Of a DNA stretch of 64,000 nucleotides, positions 51,545 through 61,019 are shown piece by piece. The stretch comes from Candidatus Gastranaerophilales bacterium (GTDB lineage Bacteria > Cyanobacteriota > Vampirovibrionia > Gastranaerophilales > Gastranaerophilaceae): NCBI GenBank assembly GCA_944323535.1, contig CALUSW010000002.1, positions 1 through 64,000 of the forward strand, written 5' to 3'. Each line of letters begins with the position of its first letter. The first letter of the stretch is position 1. Position numbers and translations under genes: made by a program. The notes below the pieces were generated by a model. The model did no database searches and was not told where the DNA came from. It was given only the letters and a program-made list of their open reading frames with translations.

Positions 51545-53220
51545 AAGATATTTTTTCTTATTATACAAATTATGCAAAACATATTGACGAATACAAAAAA
51601 TGGGAAAATGATGCTAAGTCTTTAAGTAACAGACAGAATGCACCTTCCGCTTTAATTTCCCAAAATTCATTAAAACAAAAAGCAAAAACTATATCAGAAC
51701 CGCTTTTACTTTTGGACAGCTATCAGCATGAAAAAGCGGAAGATTCCGAAACTTTTTTTCAAACTCTAAATATAGAACTTATGTCTGTTACAGGTATTTT
51801 ATGTTCTCTTCCTATTGCCGTAACAAAATTAATTCCGTTTCTAAATAAACATGCGGATAAGAGTATGCTTGTTAAGCATGCTGCGTCGGCTCTAAATAAA
51901 TATAAAAATATATCTTTTAATATTGCAGGAAAGAATATTTCACTTCCCAAAATTGTCTCTTTGTTTTCTTTAGCTGGGGGTGCTGCTTTCTTTATAAACG
52001 GCATGAAAAATTCCATGTCATCACAATTGGGGTTAATAAGAAAAGCAAGTTTTGACGCTACTCAGAATTTGATTAATGACCCTAAACTTTTTGCAGTTCT
52101 TACACCCGAACAGGAAAAACAGGTTGAATCAATTGTAAATTATGATGAAAAACATAAAAATGCCTTTGTTGATAAATTAAAAGATAAAGTAAATATAAAT
52201 TCTTCATTTCAAGCAGTAGGAGAATACAAAAGCACTCATTCTGACTATATAAAAAGAAAAGATGAATACTTTGAAAAACAGAAAAAAAATCAAAGAAAGA
52301 ATTTATCACCGCAGGAATATGTAGATGCGTATGAAGATAAAATTCTTTTTCAAAATCTTTTAAAAAATGTTGAACATGATGTGCTTGAACCTTTAAGAAA
52401 AGTTGAAACCATTTCAAATATTTCTTATTCTGCAATGTTCACCGGCGGATTTTTGGAATACCTTATATCGGATAAGCTTGTTGATATTCTCGGTATTAAG
52501 AACAAAGTGCTCGGAACCGCCATTAAAATAGGTGTTCCTCTTTTGACATATTTTGTTTTAAATAAAAATATATCAGATATAGAAAATAAGGCTATTCTTG
52601 CAACTAAGTATAAACATCTTAAACAATTTACAGAAGATCCTCTTCATAATTCAAGCTTCCAAAAGAAAAAGAAAGAAAACCCGATTGAGTTTGTCAAAAA
52701 TATTATTAAAGATATGCGTGAATATGATAAGTTTTCACAAAATGAGCTTCCGAAATTGAAAGCTAAAATGGAAGCTAAAAGACGGATTAATTTAACTTCA
52801 AAACAGGAAAAAGAAGCGAAATTACTGCAAAAAAATACATCTATGACTATAAATAATCACAGGGAAAAAGTGTATGAGCAATCGGTAGGAATAAAAACTT
52901 TATCAGAAACTATTCTGGGACCTTTAGATATTGCAGCAACAGCAATAGGCGGAACTATAGGAAACAGAATGTCTAAAAAATGCGCCAATAAGAAACTGGC
53001 GGGAATGCTGACCGGTTTGGGAGCGGTTATTGCTTTTATTCCTGCTGCAATAATAGAGGCAAAATTAACAAGACAGCAAAAATTATCTGAAAAGATAGCT
53101 GCAATGCTTGCTATAAAAGATATTGACAATGTTAATTTGTTTGCAGAGGATTTTGCTTTATATTCCGGCTCAAAGTGTCAAAAAAATAATCCTGCTGTAT
53201 TTTCCGAATTTATAAAGTAA
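51541..53220 (+). CDS. Large protein of unknown function with hydrophobic patches
   Basis: 559 residues. Hydrophobic stretches lie at about 80-100, 140-160 (LPKIVSLFSLAGGAAFFING), 295-345 and 475-510 (LAGMLTGLGAVIAFIPAAII). Long charged coiled regions sit between them. There is no signal peptide, and I recognise no enzyme motif. The pattern (helical, with hydrophobic hairpins and basic segments) could fit a membrane-inserting or pore-forming protein, but that is speculation. The start is odd: the good ribosome site serves an upstream three-codon frame. Adding one A would fuse that frame in phase and give MFKMKDIF. Confidence 0.7.
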   Translation: MKDIFSYYTNYAKHIDEYKKWENDAKSLSNRQNAPSALISQNSLKQKAKTISEPLLLLDSYQHEKAEDSETFFQTLNIELMSVTGILCSLPIAVTKLIPFLNKHADKSMLVKHAASALNKYKNISFNIAGKNISLPKIVSLFSLAGGAAFFINGMKNSMSSQLGLIRKASFDATQNLINDPKLFAVLTPEQEKQVESIVNYDEKHKNAFVDKLKDKVNINSSFQAVGEYKSTHSDYIKRKDEYFEKQKKNQRKNLSPQEYVDAYEDKILFQNLLKNVEHDVLEPLRKVETISNISYSAMFTGGFLEYLISDKLVDILGIKNKVLGTAIKIGVPLLTYFVLNKNISDIENKAILATKYKHLKQFTEDPLHNSSFQKKKKENPIEFVKNIIKDMREYDKFSQNELPKLKAKMEAKRRINLTSKQEKEAKLLQKNTSMTINNHREKVYEQSVGIKTLSETILGPLDIAATAIGGTIGNRMSKKCANKKLAGMLTGLGAVIAFIPAAIIEAKLTRQQKLSEKIAAMLAIKDIDNVNLFAEDFALYSGSKCQKNNPAVFSEFIK

Positions 53221-53273
53221 ATATAATTGCTGTTTTAGACAGGAATAAGATTCGATTATACTTTAAAACTTTT

Positions 53274-55136
53274 CTATTTTTCCTGATTATCAATATACAA
53301 TTCGTCAAGATTATGCATAGTACCGCCAAGAGGTGTCGGATGAAGATTCTTTATTTTATTTCTGACAGCTGTTATTGTTAATGGCGAATACAGGTATATA
53401 AAAGGTCTTTGATCATATATAATCTGCTGGTATTTGTCATATATAATTTTCCTTTTATCATAATCAAGCTCAAGCGCGCCTTGTTCTATAATATCATCAA
53501 GCTCTTTTTCCCAGGGAAGAATAACATCATTAGTATCACCGTTAAATCTCATATTAAACATATGAAGATGTCCTTTTGAATACCAGACATTTTTACCGCT
53601 GTGCGGTTCCAGAGGACTTCCAGTAAGACCCATTAAAACCATATCCCAATCCGAGGTCGTCATTATTTTGCTTACAAGAGAGTTAAACTCAATAGGTTTA
53701 AAATTAACTTTTATTCCTAATTCTCTTAAATCTTCTTTAACCATAACTCCGCAGGCTTCACGTTCCGTCTGCCCTGCATTTGTATATAAATCAAATTCAA
53801 CTTCATTTCCGTTTTTGTCATGCAGAAAACCTTTATTATCAAGATAAAAACCTGATTTCTTAAGAAGTTCTTTTGCATATTCAATATCTCTCTGGTGTCC
53901 TGATGCGAGTTTTTCATTTAAAAAGATTGAAGAGAGAGATTCTGCCGTAAATAAAGGCTGCGCTGCACCGTTGGCAACATTATAGACCATTGCATTTCTG
54001 TCTATTGCATAATCTATTGCGGTCCTGAAATTTATATCATTAAACCATGCCTGTTTTACAGGATTTACATAGTATTTCCCTTCTTTGTTTTTTCTTGTAT
54101 TAAGATTAAAAGCAAGAAACATTGTACCGGTATTGGGGCCTAGATTATAAATTGTGAAGTCGGAATTCTTTTCTTTTTCCTTAAATCTGGATAAATCCTT
54201 GCCCCGTACTGATATTACATCAAGTTCTCCGGCTTCAAATTTAAGCATTTCATTATTAAGGTCGCCGACTATCAAAATAACGTACTTATCAATGTAGGGC
54301 AGCAGGTTTTTATTTTCATCAATTGCATAATAATTCGGATTACGTTTCAAGACGACTCTTTGGGCGGGTACATATTCTTCCAGAATAAAAGCACCCGATG
54401 CAACGATAGATTTAGGATTTACTGTTGTACCCAGATATGAATCAAAATATCTTTTCCCTTTTTGAACAACGGGTTTGAAAGTATGAGCCGGTGCGATTTG
54501 TGTTCCTACAAATCTTTGAAAAGGAGCGAACGGTTCTTTAATTTTAAATTCTACCGTATATTTATTTATTTTCTTTACTTTCGGATACTCGCCTTCAATT
54601 AGTACTGAATCTCTTAAAGACGTATTTCCGTATCCTGCAAGGATTATATCATTCCAGGTAAATACAACATCATCTGCCGTAATTTCTTTTCCGTCAGACC
54701 ATTTTACTCCTCTTCTTAAAGTAACCGTATATGTTTTTTGATCGTCAGAAACAGAAAGTTCTTTTGCAAGGTTAGGTATAACTTCTCCAGAATCAGGGTC
54801 GGTAGTAAATAATGAATCATACATTAAATCGCCTATTTGTGAAGATGTAGCATCTTTTGACACCCAGGGATTAAAAGTTTTAGGCCCTTCGCCTATAGTT
54901 GATATTACTATTTGTCCGCCATATTTACCTGCTTTGGAACGAGACATTTTATAGTCTGTCCCGTTATAGTATATTGTTCCATATGGTTTGTAAGTTTTTT
55001 TTACGGCTGTTTCCGTTTTATTCCCTGAATTTTCCGATAACAATGTATCTTCAGGTCCTCTGTCTATCCTGAAGCAGGAAACTAAAACAATAATCAATAT
55101 AGCAAGTAAAAAAATTATCCTTCTGAATTTTTTCAT
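53274..55136 (-). CDS. Oligopeptide ABC transporter substrate-binding lipoprotein
   Basis: 620 residues. A lipobox LVSC at about residue 21 marks a lipoprotein signal. The SBP_bac_5 fold follows: GPKTFNPWVSKDATSSQIGD, the family motif VTLRRGVKWSDGKEITADDV and FRTAIDYAIDRNAM. It probably delivers peptides to a permease that is not in the window. A stand-alone binding protein may also serve sensing. The gene is longer than DppA/OppA (~540), mainly through its N-terminal linker. Confidence 0.92.
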   Translation of the reverse strand: MKKFRRIIFLLAILIIVLVSCFRIDRGPEDTLLSENSGNKTETAVKKTYKPYGTIYYNGTDYKMSRSKAGKYGGQIVISTIGEGPKTFNPWVSKDATSSQIGDLMYDSLFTTDPDSGEVIPNLAKELSVSDDQKTYTVTLRRGVKWSDGKEITADDVVFTWNDIILAGYGNTSLRDSVLIEGEYPKVKKINKYTVEFKIKEPFAPFQRFVGTQIAPAHTFKPVVQKGKRYFDSYLGTTVNPKSIVASGAFILEEYVPAQRVVLKRNPNYYAIDENKNLLPYIDKYVILIVGDLNNEMLKFEAGELDVISVRGKDLSRFKEKEKNSDFTIYNLGPNTGTMFLAFNLNTRKNKEGKYYVNPVKQAWFNDINFRTAIDYAIDRNAMVYNVANGAAQPLFTAESLSSIFLNEKLASGHQRDIEYAKELLKKSGFYLDNKGFLHDKNGNEVEFDLYTNAGQTEREACGVMVKEDLRELGIKVNFKPIEFNSLVSKIMTTSDWDMVLMGLTGSPLEPHSGKNVWYSKGHLHMFNMRFNGDTNDVILPWEKELDDIIEQGALELDYDKRKIIYDKYQQIIYDQRPFIYLYSPLTITAVRNKIKNLHPTPLGGTMHNLDELYIDNQEK

Positions 55137-55172
55137 AATTTAAGACTATCACAACATGTATAAAATAAAAAA

Positions 55173-56495
55173 CTACTCAACAGGCTCGCCAAAAAGGCAC
55201 CATGTTTGAGCTTTTGTAATTTTTACAAAAGCAAAGTCGCCGATTTTTTTTGTTTTATCTGTAAAATGAACAATTTTATTATTATCTGCGCGGGAATTTA
55301 ATATAATATTTCCGTCTTTTTCCGTTTTATTTTCTACAAGTACTTTTAGTATTTTACCTGTAAATTTTTCATTGGATTTTAAACAAGCCTGTTTGTTTTT
55401 TTCGTTTAATCTTTCGAGTCTTTCATATTTAACATCTTCCGGTAAAAATTTATCTGTCATTTTACCTGCTTTTGTAAATTCGCGCGGTGAATATGCCGCA
55501 GTATTTGAGTAATCAAGCTCCAATTCTTCAATAGCGTTTAGAGTATCCAGAAATTCTTCTTCGGTTTCGCCCGGAAATCCGGCAATAAAATCGCTTGTAA
55601 TTGCAACATCAGGAAAACGCGAACGTATTTTGGATACAATCTCATAATACTGCTGCTTGGTATAATGTCTGTTCATTTCTTTTAAAATACGTGAATTTCC
55701 CGATTGCATGGGAATATGAAAATATTTACAGACTTTATCACATTCATCAACTGCGTTAATTAAATCATCTGTAATATCGGAAGGATATGAAGTAACAAAG
55801 CGAATTCTGAAATCTCCTTCAATTTTATTTAATTCTCTTAATAAATTTGCAAGAGTTATATTTTTATCATTAAAGTCTTTTCCGTAACTGTCAACATTTT
55901 GCCCGAGAAGCGTAATTTCTTTAAATCCTTCATTTATGATATTTTGAGCTTCTTTAATTATCTCCTCCGGTTTTCTGCTGCGTTCTCTGCCTCTGGTAAA
56001 TGGAACAACACAATATGTACAAAAATTGTTGCACCCTTCAATAATAGGTATCCAGGCATTTACCGACGGTTTTCTTATAATTTTAAAATCATTGTTATTT
56101 CTGATAACCGGTGTATTTGTGACGGCACATATTTTTTCACCGTTTTCAATGTGTTTTATTAAGTCTGGCAGTTCATATATATTATGAGTTCCAAAAATAA
56201 GATCAACATAAGGTGCTCTTTTTCTTATTTTTTCTTTGTCTTGCTGGGCAACACAGCCGCATATTGCAATTTTAATTTCAGGATTGCTCTTTTTCCGCTT
56301 TCCCCAAACACCGAGTTTACTGTATGCTTTATCTTCCGAAAGCTGTCGTATACTGCATGTATTGATAATTAATAACTGAGCCTCTTTTTCATTTTCTGTT
56401 TCAAAATACCCGAAATGAGAAAGAATACCCGATATTCTTTCACTATCAGATTTATTCATCTGGCAGCCAAGTGTTTCTATATAAAAATTCTTCAT
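55173..56495 (-). CDS. miaB: tRNA-2-methylthio-N6-dimethylallyladenosine synthase MiaB
   Basis: 440 residues. UPF0004 domain with cysteines in ETLGCQMNKSDSER, NTCSIRQLSEDKAY and CGCVAQQ. The radical SAM cluster is in EGCNNFCTYCVVPFTRGRERSR, quoted in part: GCNNFCTYCVVPFTRG. A TRAM domain lies near 375-437. It adds a methylthio group at A37 of tRNAs reading U-starting codons. Diverges from the parvulin gene. Confidence 0.95.
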   Translation of the reverse strand: MKNFYIETLGCQMNKSDSERISGILSHFGYFETENEKEAQLLIINTCSIRQLSEDKAYSKLGVWGKRKKSNPEIKIAICGCVAQQDKEKIRKRAPYVDLIFGTHNIYELPDLIKHIENGEKICAVTNTPVIRNNNDFKIIRKPSVNAWIPIIEGCNNFCTYCVVPFTRGRERSRKPEEIIKEAQNIINEGFKEITLLGQNVDSYGKDFNDKNITLANLLRELNKIEGDFRIRFVTSYPSDITDDLINAVDECDKVCKYFHIPMQSGNSRILKEMNRHYTKQQYYEIVSKIRSRFPDVAITSDFIAGFPGETEEEFLDTLNAIEELELDYSNTAAYSPREFTKAGKMTDKFLPEDVKYERLERLNEKNKQACLKSNEKFTGKILKVLVENKTEKDGNIILNSRADNNKIVHFTDKTKKIGDFAFVKITKAQTWCLFGEPVE

Positions 56496-56575
56496 AAAAT
56501 AATTATACTTTAAACAGAAGAATTATAATTGTTCAAAATAAAATGTCGTGTTATACTTCATAAAAAGGAGATTTT

Positions 56576-56860
56576 ATGACAACATTTGTAAAAGCAAGCC
56601 ATCTGCTTGTAAAAACTGAAGAAGAAGCTTTAGAATTAAAAGAAAAAATAAGTAACGGACTTGATTTTGCGCAGGCTGCAAAAGAAGTTTCTCTTTGTCC
56701 TTCAGGACAAAACGGCGGAGACCTCGGCTATTTTTCCAGAGGACAAATGGTTAAAGAATTTGAAGATGCTGCTTTTTCTATGGAAGTCGGTGAAATATCA
56801 AATCCTATTAAAACACAATTCGGATATCATTTAATTTATTTAACAGATAAACAAGACTGA
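56576..56860 (+). CDS. Parvulin-type peptidyl-prolyl isomerase
   Basis: 94 residues: a stand-alone PpiC/parvulin domain without signal peptide. VKASHLLVKTEEEA, CPSGQNGGDLGYFSRGQMV, EFEDAAFSM and TQFGYHLIYLTD are classic. It speeds X-Pro bond isomerisation in the cytoplasm. AAGGAG precedes ATG 56576. The stop overlaps the next start (TGATG), giving an operon with the M24 peptidase and the SpoU methyltransferase. Confidence 0.95.
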   Translation: MTTFVKASHLLVKTEEEALELKEKISNGLDFAQAAKEVSLCPSGQNGGDLGYFSRGQMVKEFEDAAFSMEVGEISNPIKTQFGYHLIYLTDKQD

Positions 56861-58515
56861 TGAATTTAGAATTAATCAAATATTTAAAAGAATTTTTGAC
56901 AAAAAATGATATAGACGGAATTATTATTAATTCTACTAATGAGTTTTTAGTTGAATATAATTTACTTGAAGAAAATTCACGTTTCTATCTTACGGACTTT
57001 TCCGGTTCAACCGGTGATGTTTTGTTTACTAACGATAAAATATATCTTTTTGTTGATACCAGATATCATGAACAAGCAGATAATCAGGTTAATCATGATT
57101 ATATTGAGGTTGTGAAAATGCCTCTTTCCAAATCATATATTGATTCGTTAGCTGAAACTGTTCCACCCTATTTTAAGCTTGGTATAATTTCAAAAAAAAC
57201 ATCCAAAAGATTTTTTGATAATCTTTCAAAAAAGCTGCAGCTAAAGAATATAGATATAAAAATCTTTAATTATGATCCTGTAGATGAGTATAGAAAATCT
57301 TCGCTAAAAACTATCGTTTATAATGTTTTTGCTGTAAACAAAGAATCTGCGGGTATGTCCCCTGATGAAAAATTTGCACTTATAAAGGAATATGCGGAAG
57401 GAAATTTTAATATTGTAGTTACATCTCTTGAAGATATTGCATATCTTACAAATTTACGCTCTTATGATTTTGATTATAGTGCGGTTTTCCCCGCAAAAGC
57501 CATAATAGATAATAATGGTGTAAAAATTTTTTCTGATTGCAATCTTCCTTTTATCGGTGAAAACTATAAAGTATATCCTTTGGATGATTTTGAAAAAAAT
57601 ATAAAGGATATAAAAAATTCGGAATTATTTATTGATAAAACGAAACTGAATATTTATGATTATAGGCTTATAAATCAAAATAATAAAATTTTGCCAAGCA
57701 GATTAAATTTATTTAAAACAATAAAAAATGAAAATGAAATCAGTCATTTAAAATCATGTTTTGAACGCTCTGATAAAGCGCTGAGAGTAATAAATGATAT
57801 GATATTATCAGAAACAGTTTATTCCGAATATGATTATTATCAGGCTCTTGTAAATGCAATGAAAGATAGCGGAGCGTTATCTTTAAGTTTTAAACCGATA
57901 GTTGCTGCAGGTAAAAATACTTCAATTATTCATTATTCAGCACCTTCGAAAGAAAAAATGGTTGAAGATGGAGATTTGCTTCTGGTGGATTACGGCGGAT
58001 ACTATGAAGGCGGACTTGCGACAGATACGACGAGGACATTTATAAAAGGCACACCTTCTGTGGAGCAAAAAACGGCGTATACGTCTGTTTTAAAAGCTTT
58101 TTTAAATGCTTATTTTAACAAATATAATAAAAAATCTTCTTATTTTTCTATAGATAAAATAGCAAGAGAAACAATTTCAAAGTCAATATCGGAAGAATAT
58201 CAGTTTGCACATGGAACAGGACATGGTGTCGGTATTTCCGTTCATGAAAATCCTCCGAGAGTATCTTCATCTGACAGCGCAAAAACAAAAATAATTCCCT
58301 ATACTGTATTTTCAATTGAACCCGGAGTCTATAAAGAGGGATGGGGAGGCATAAGGCTTGAAAATACTGTGTACGCAAAATCTGATGGCGAAAAAATTGT
58401 TTTGGAATCTTTTTCTCACTTTCCGTTTGAAATAAAACTTGTCGATTTATCAATGATGAATGATTATGAAAAATATTATTATATGAAGTGGCAGGCAAAT
58501 GCATGCATTCTGTAG
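56860..58515 (+). CDS. M24-family aminopeptidase P-like metallopeptidase
   Basis: 551 residues. The N-terminal creatinase-like domain covers about 1-150, with a second related domain to about 290. The pita-bread catalytic domain holds metal ligands in LLLVDYGGYYEGGLATDTTRTF, quoted in part: VDYGGYYEGGLATDTTRTF (the two Asp), HGTGHGVGISVHE (His), IEPGVY (Glu) and GGIRLENTV (Glu). This is the three-domain type found in eukaryotic APP1 and some bacteria. It removes N-terminal residues before proline. Confidence 0.93.
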   Translation: MNLELIKYLKEFLTKNDIDGIIINSTNEFLVEYNLLEENSRFYLTDFSGSTGDVLFTNDKIYLFVDTRYHEQADNQVNHDYIEVVKMPLSKSYIDSLAETVPPYFKLGIISKKTSKRFFDNLSKKLQLKNIDIKIFNYDPVDEYRKSSLKTIVYNVFAVNKESAGMSPDEKFALIKEYAEGNFNIVVTSLEDIAYLTNLRSYDFDYSAVFPAKAIIDNNGVKIFSDCNLPFIGENYKVYPLDDFEKNIKDIKNSELFIDKTKLNIYDYRLINQNNKILPSRLNLFKTIKNENEISHLKSCFERSDKALRVINDMILSETVYSEYDYYQALVNAMKDSGALSLSFKPIVAAGKNTSIIHYSAPSKEKMVEDGDLLLVDYGGYYEGGLATDTTRTFIKGTPSVEQKTAYTSVLKAFLNAYFNKYNKKSSYFSIDKIARETISKSISEEYQFAHGTGHGVGISVHENPPRVSSSDSAKTKIIPYTVFSIEPGVYKEGWGGIRLENTVYAKSDGEKIVLESFSHFPFEIKLVDLSMMNDYEKYYYMKWQANACIL

Positions 58516-59261
58516 AATTATCTGAAAATAAAATTAAACTGATTAGAAAACTTCATCAGAAAAAATACAGAGATAAATCAGGGCTTTTTATTGCAGAAGG
58601 CGGGAAAGCTTGTGAGGAAATTTTAAATTCTGATATTAATATAAAAGAAATTATTACTTCGGAGGATTTTAACGGCATTAAGATACAAAGCCCGTTTATA
58701 ACTGTTAAAGAAAGTGTTATGAAAAAAATTGCTACAACTGATTCTCCCTGTAAAATTTTAGTTTTAGCCGAGAAAAAGGTAATAAATATTTCTAAATTTA
58801 AAAATCTGAAAAAAATAGCATTGTTTGATTCAATAAGCGACCCCGGGAATCTAGGAACAATCTTGAGAAGTGCTGCCGCTTTCGGAGTTGAGGGAATAAT
58901 ACTGTACGGTAACTGTGTTGATTTATATTCACCAAAAGTAATTCGTTCTTGTGCCGGTAACTTTTTAAAAACTCCGGTAATATCAATAGATAGCGTCGAT
59001 GAATTAAATTCTATTTGCAATGAACATATAAAAATAGGAACGGTATTAAGTAAAACGAATAACATTTCTATAAAGGAAATTACTGATTTTGAAAAATATA
59101 TTTTAATGTTTGGTTCTGAGGCGTCCGGACTTCAAGATGAATTAATAAAAATTGCCGATAAAAATCTTATAATTAACATAAAAAAAAATGTGGAATCGCT
59201 TAATTTATCAGTAAGCTCCTCCATCATTTTTTATGAATTGTTTATAAACGGCAAAAACTAA
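58503..59261 (+). CDS. TrmH/SpoU-family RNA 2'-O-methyltransferase
   Basis: 252 residues from ATG 58503, chosen because homologues begin with a similar short lead before FIAEG. A GTG at 58488 would add five residues. Substrate-binding domain 1-90 (KKYRDKSGLFIAEGGKACEE), SPOUT domain with DSISDPGNLGTILRSAAAFG (motif 1), LMFGSEASGLQDEL (motif 2) and LNLSVSSSIIFYEL (motif 3). It methylates rRNA or tRNA ribose; the target site is unknown. Overlaps the M24 gene by 13 nt. Confidence 0.92.
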   Translation: MHSVELSENKIKLIRKLHQKKYRDKSGLFIAEGGKACEEILNSDINIKEIITSEDFNGIKIQSPFITVKESVMKKIATTDSPCKILVLAEKKVINISKFKNLKKIALFDSISDPGNLGTILRSAAAFGVEGIILYGNCVDLYSPKVIRSCAGNFLKTPVISIDSVDELNSICNEHIKIGTVLSKTNNISIKEITDFEKYILMFGSEASGLQDELIKIADKNLIINIKKNVESLNLSVSSSIIFYELFINGKN

Positions 59262-59284
59262 AAGTATACTTTTATGGTGTTATT

Positions 59285-60553
59285 TTAGTCTTTGAAATAT
59301 TCTTTAAATATTTTCATGCTGCAATATTGACCGCACATAGTACAGGGTTTTCCGTTTTTTATATTTTCAAAAACACATTTATCGATTGCATATTTTGCCT
59401 GATTTTCCCAATCAAGATCTTTACGGGCAATGGACATTAATCTGTCGCGCTCTATTGCTTTTTTGTTTCCCCGTGCAACATCAGCAGCATGTGCTGCAAT
59501 TAAACTTGTTATAATGCCTTCTCTTACCTGTTTTGCGTCTGGCAGCCCGATATGCTCAGCCGGCGTAACGTAGCAAAGGAAGTCCGCCCCGTGATATGCG
59601 GCAAGAGTTCCTCCGATTGCAGCGGTTATATGGTCATAACCGGGTGCAATATCCGTAACAAGAGGTCCTAAAACATATAAAGGCGCATAATCGGTTAATA
59701 CTTTTATTGTTTCCATCATTGCAGGAATTTTGTTTAACGGTACATGCCCGGGACCTTCCACCATTGATTGCACACCTGCTTCTCTTGCTCTTTTGACTAG
59801 TTCTCCTAATACCAATGTTTCAGCAACCTGTGCACGGTCGCCTGCATCATATCCGCAACCCGGTCTAAGTCCGTCGCCTAATGATAAAGTTACATCATAA
59901 TTTCTTGCTATATCAAGCAGGTCATCATAATATTCATATAAAGGATTTTCTTTTCCTGTCGCTTTTATCCAGCAGGCGAGCATAGAACCGCCGCGGCTTA
60001 CTATGTCCGTTACTCTGCCTTGTTTTTCCAGTACGTCGACAACAAATTTTGTAACGCCGCAATGTACGGTAATAAAGTCAACACCGCTTTTACAATGTTT
60101 TTCTATATCTGAAAATAATTTTTCTTTGCTTAATTTGCCAATGTCTTTATATTCATCAATTGCTTCTTTACCCGCCTGATACATAGGAACCGTGCCAAGC
60201 GGCAATTTTGTTTCATTTAAAATAGCAAGTCTTGTTTCATCTATGTTATGCCCGGTGGACAAATCCATTAAAACATGAGCCCCCGAGGCTTCTATTACTT
60301 TTACTTTTTGAATTTCTTCGGCTGTTGAACTCCTTTCAAAAGAGGTGCCTATATTAGCATTTATTTTAACAGTGAGTCCTTCGCCTACGGCTGTAGGAAT
60401 TACATTTTTTCTCTGATTATTCTTTAATATTACGATTCTGCCAAGTGCTATTTTTTCTCTGAGTACATTTACATCAATATCTTCCGTTTTTGCAACATAT
60501 TCCATTTCTTGAGTTATATTGCCTTTTTTTGCTTCGATAATTTGCGTAGTCAT
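59285..60553 (-). CDS. thiC: Phosphomethylpyrimidine synthase ThiC
   Basis: 422 residues from ATG 60553, which has GGAG at 8 nt. The frame extends to 60589, but that extension has no ribosome site and is not family-like. Recognisable segments are GEGLTVKINANIGTS, GADFLCYVTPAEHIGLPD and the C-terminal cluster motif CTMCGQYCSM (C-x-x-C-x-x-x-C). ThiC rearranges 5-aminoimidazole ribotide to the thiamine pyrimidine by radical SAM chemistry. No TPP riboswitch could be recognised upstream. Confidence 0.95.
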   Translation of the reverse strand: MTTQIIEAKKGNITQEMEYVAKTEDIDVNVLREKIALGRIVILKNNQRKNVIPTAVGEGLTVKINANIGTSFERSSTAEEIQKVKVIEASGAHVLMDLSTGHNIDETRLAILNETKLPLGTVPMYQAGKEAIDEYKDIGKLSKEKLFSDIEKHCKSGVDFITVHCGVTKFVVDVLEKQGRVTDIVSRGGSMLACWIKATGKENPLYEYYDDLLDIARNYDVTLSLGDGLRPGCGYDAGDRAQVAETLVLGELVKRAREAGVQSMVEGPGHVPLNKIPAMMETIKVLTDYAPLYVLGPLVTDIAPGYDHITAAIGGTLAAYHGADFLCYVTPAEHIGLPDAKQVREGIITSLIAAHAADVARGNKKAIERDRLMSIARKDLDWENQAKYAIDKCVFENIKNGKPCTMCGQYCSMKIFKEYFKD

Positions 60554-60719
60554 AAAAAATCTCCAAAACTGTTTTTTATAAAATAACAAAAGAACTTTTT
60601 TTTTTCAATTAAGTTTTTATTTTATTTGGTTGTAATGTTTTGTAAAGATTATAAAAAAAATCTAAAGTTTTCGATTAAATATTCCGATAACAATATAGTT
60701 AGTTTTTTGGAGAAGATAA

Positions 60720-60857
60720 ATGAACAACAATTTGTTAGAAACAAATGATTTTGATGTTGAGTTAAAAAAACTTCTTGAAAATATAGAAAGTATTAAAGCC
60801 GATGTAGATCTCTACAGCGTTTTGGTCGAAGAGAAACTTCTCGTTAACAGTCTGTAA
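60720..60857 (+). CDS. Small protein with A-D-V-D-L-Y-S motif, first of a pair
   Basis: 45 residues, ATG 60720, with GGAG at about 7 nt. The N-terminal part is Asn/Asp-rich. An amphipathic helix (VELKKLLENIESI) is followed by KADVDLYSVLVEEKLL. The second half aligns without gaps to the small gene at 61020 (K-x-L-L near the start, A-[DN]-V-D-L-Y-S-[VL], then K-L). Conservation at protein level with synonymous DNA changes argues for a real gene. No known family comes to mind. Acidic overall and without signal peptide, so probably cytoplasmic. Confidence 0.7.
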   Translation: MNNNLLETNDFDVELKKLLENIESIKADVDLYSVLVEEKLLVNSL

Positions 60858-61019
60858 ATTAAGGCTTAATATTGTAAAATAATATTTATTATCATTAATA
60901 ATGTAAAGACTGATTGTTTATATAAAAATAAAATTGGGAATATTTATTATAAGAATAAAAAATCTGTGATAGAAATAAAAACGAGATTTGGTTATTATTT
61001 ATAAAGTATCGGAGATGAA

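Noticed and set aside
59260-59273. Perfect palindrome AAAAGTATACTTTT after the SpoU methyltransferase gene
   Set aside because: It has no loop and no GC stem, so it is a poor terminator. Such palindromes are common in AT-rich DNA.
60554-60719. TPP riboswitch upstream of thiC
   Set aside because: No THI-box core sequences or paired helices could be recognised on the minus strand.
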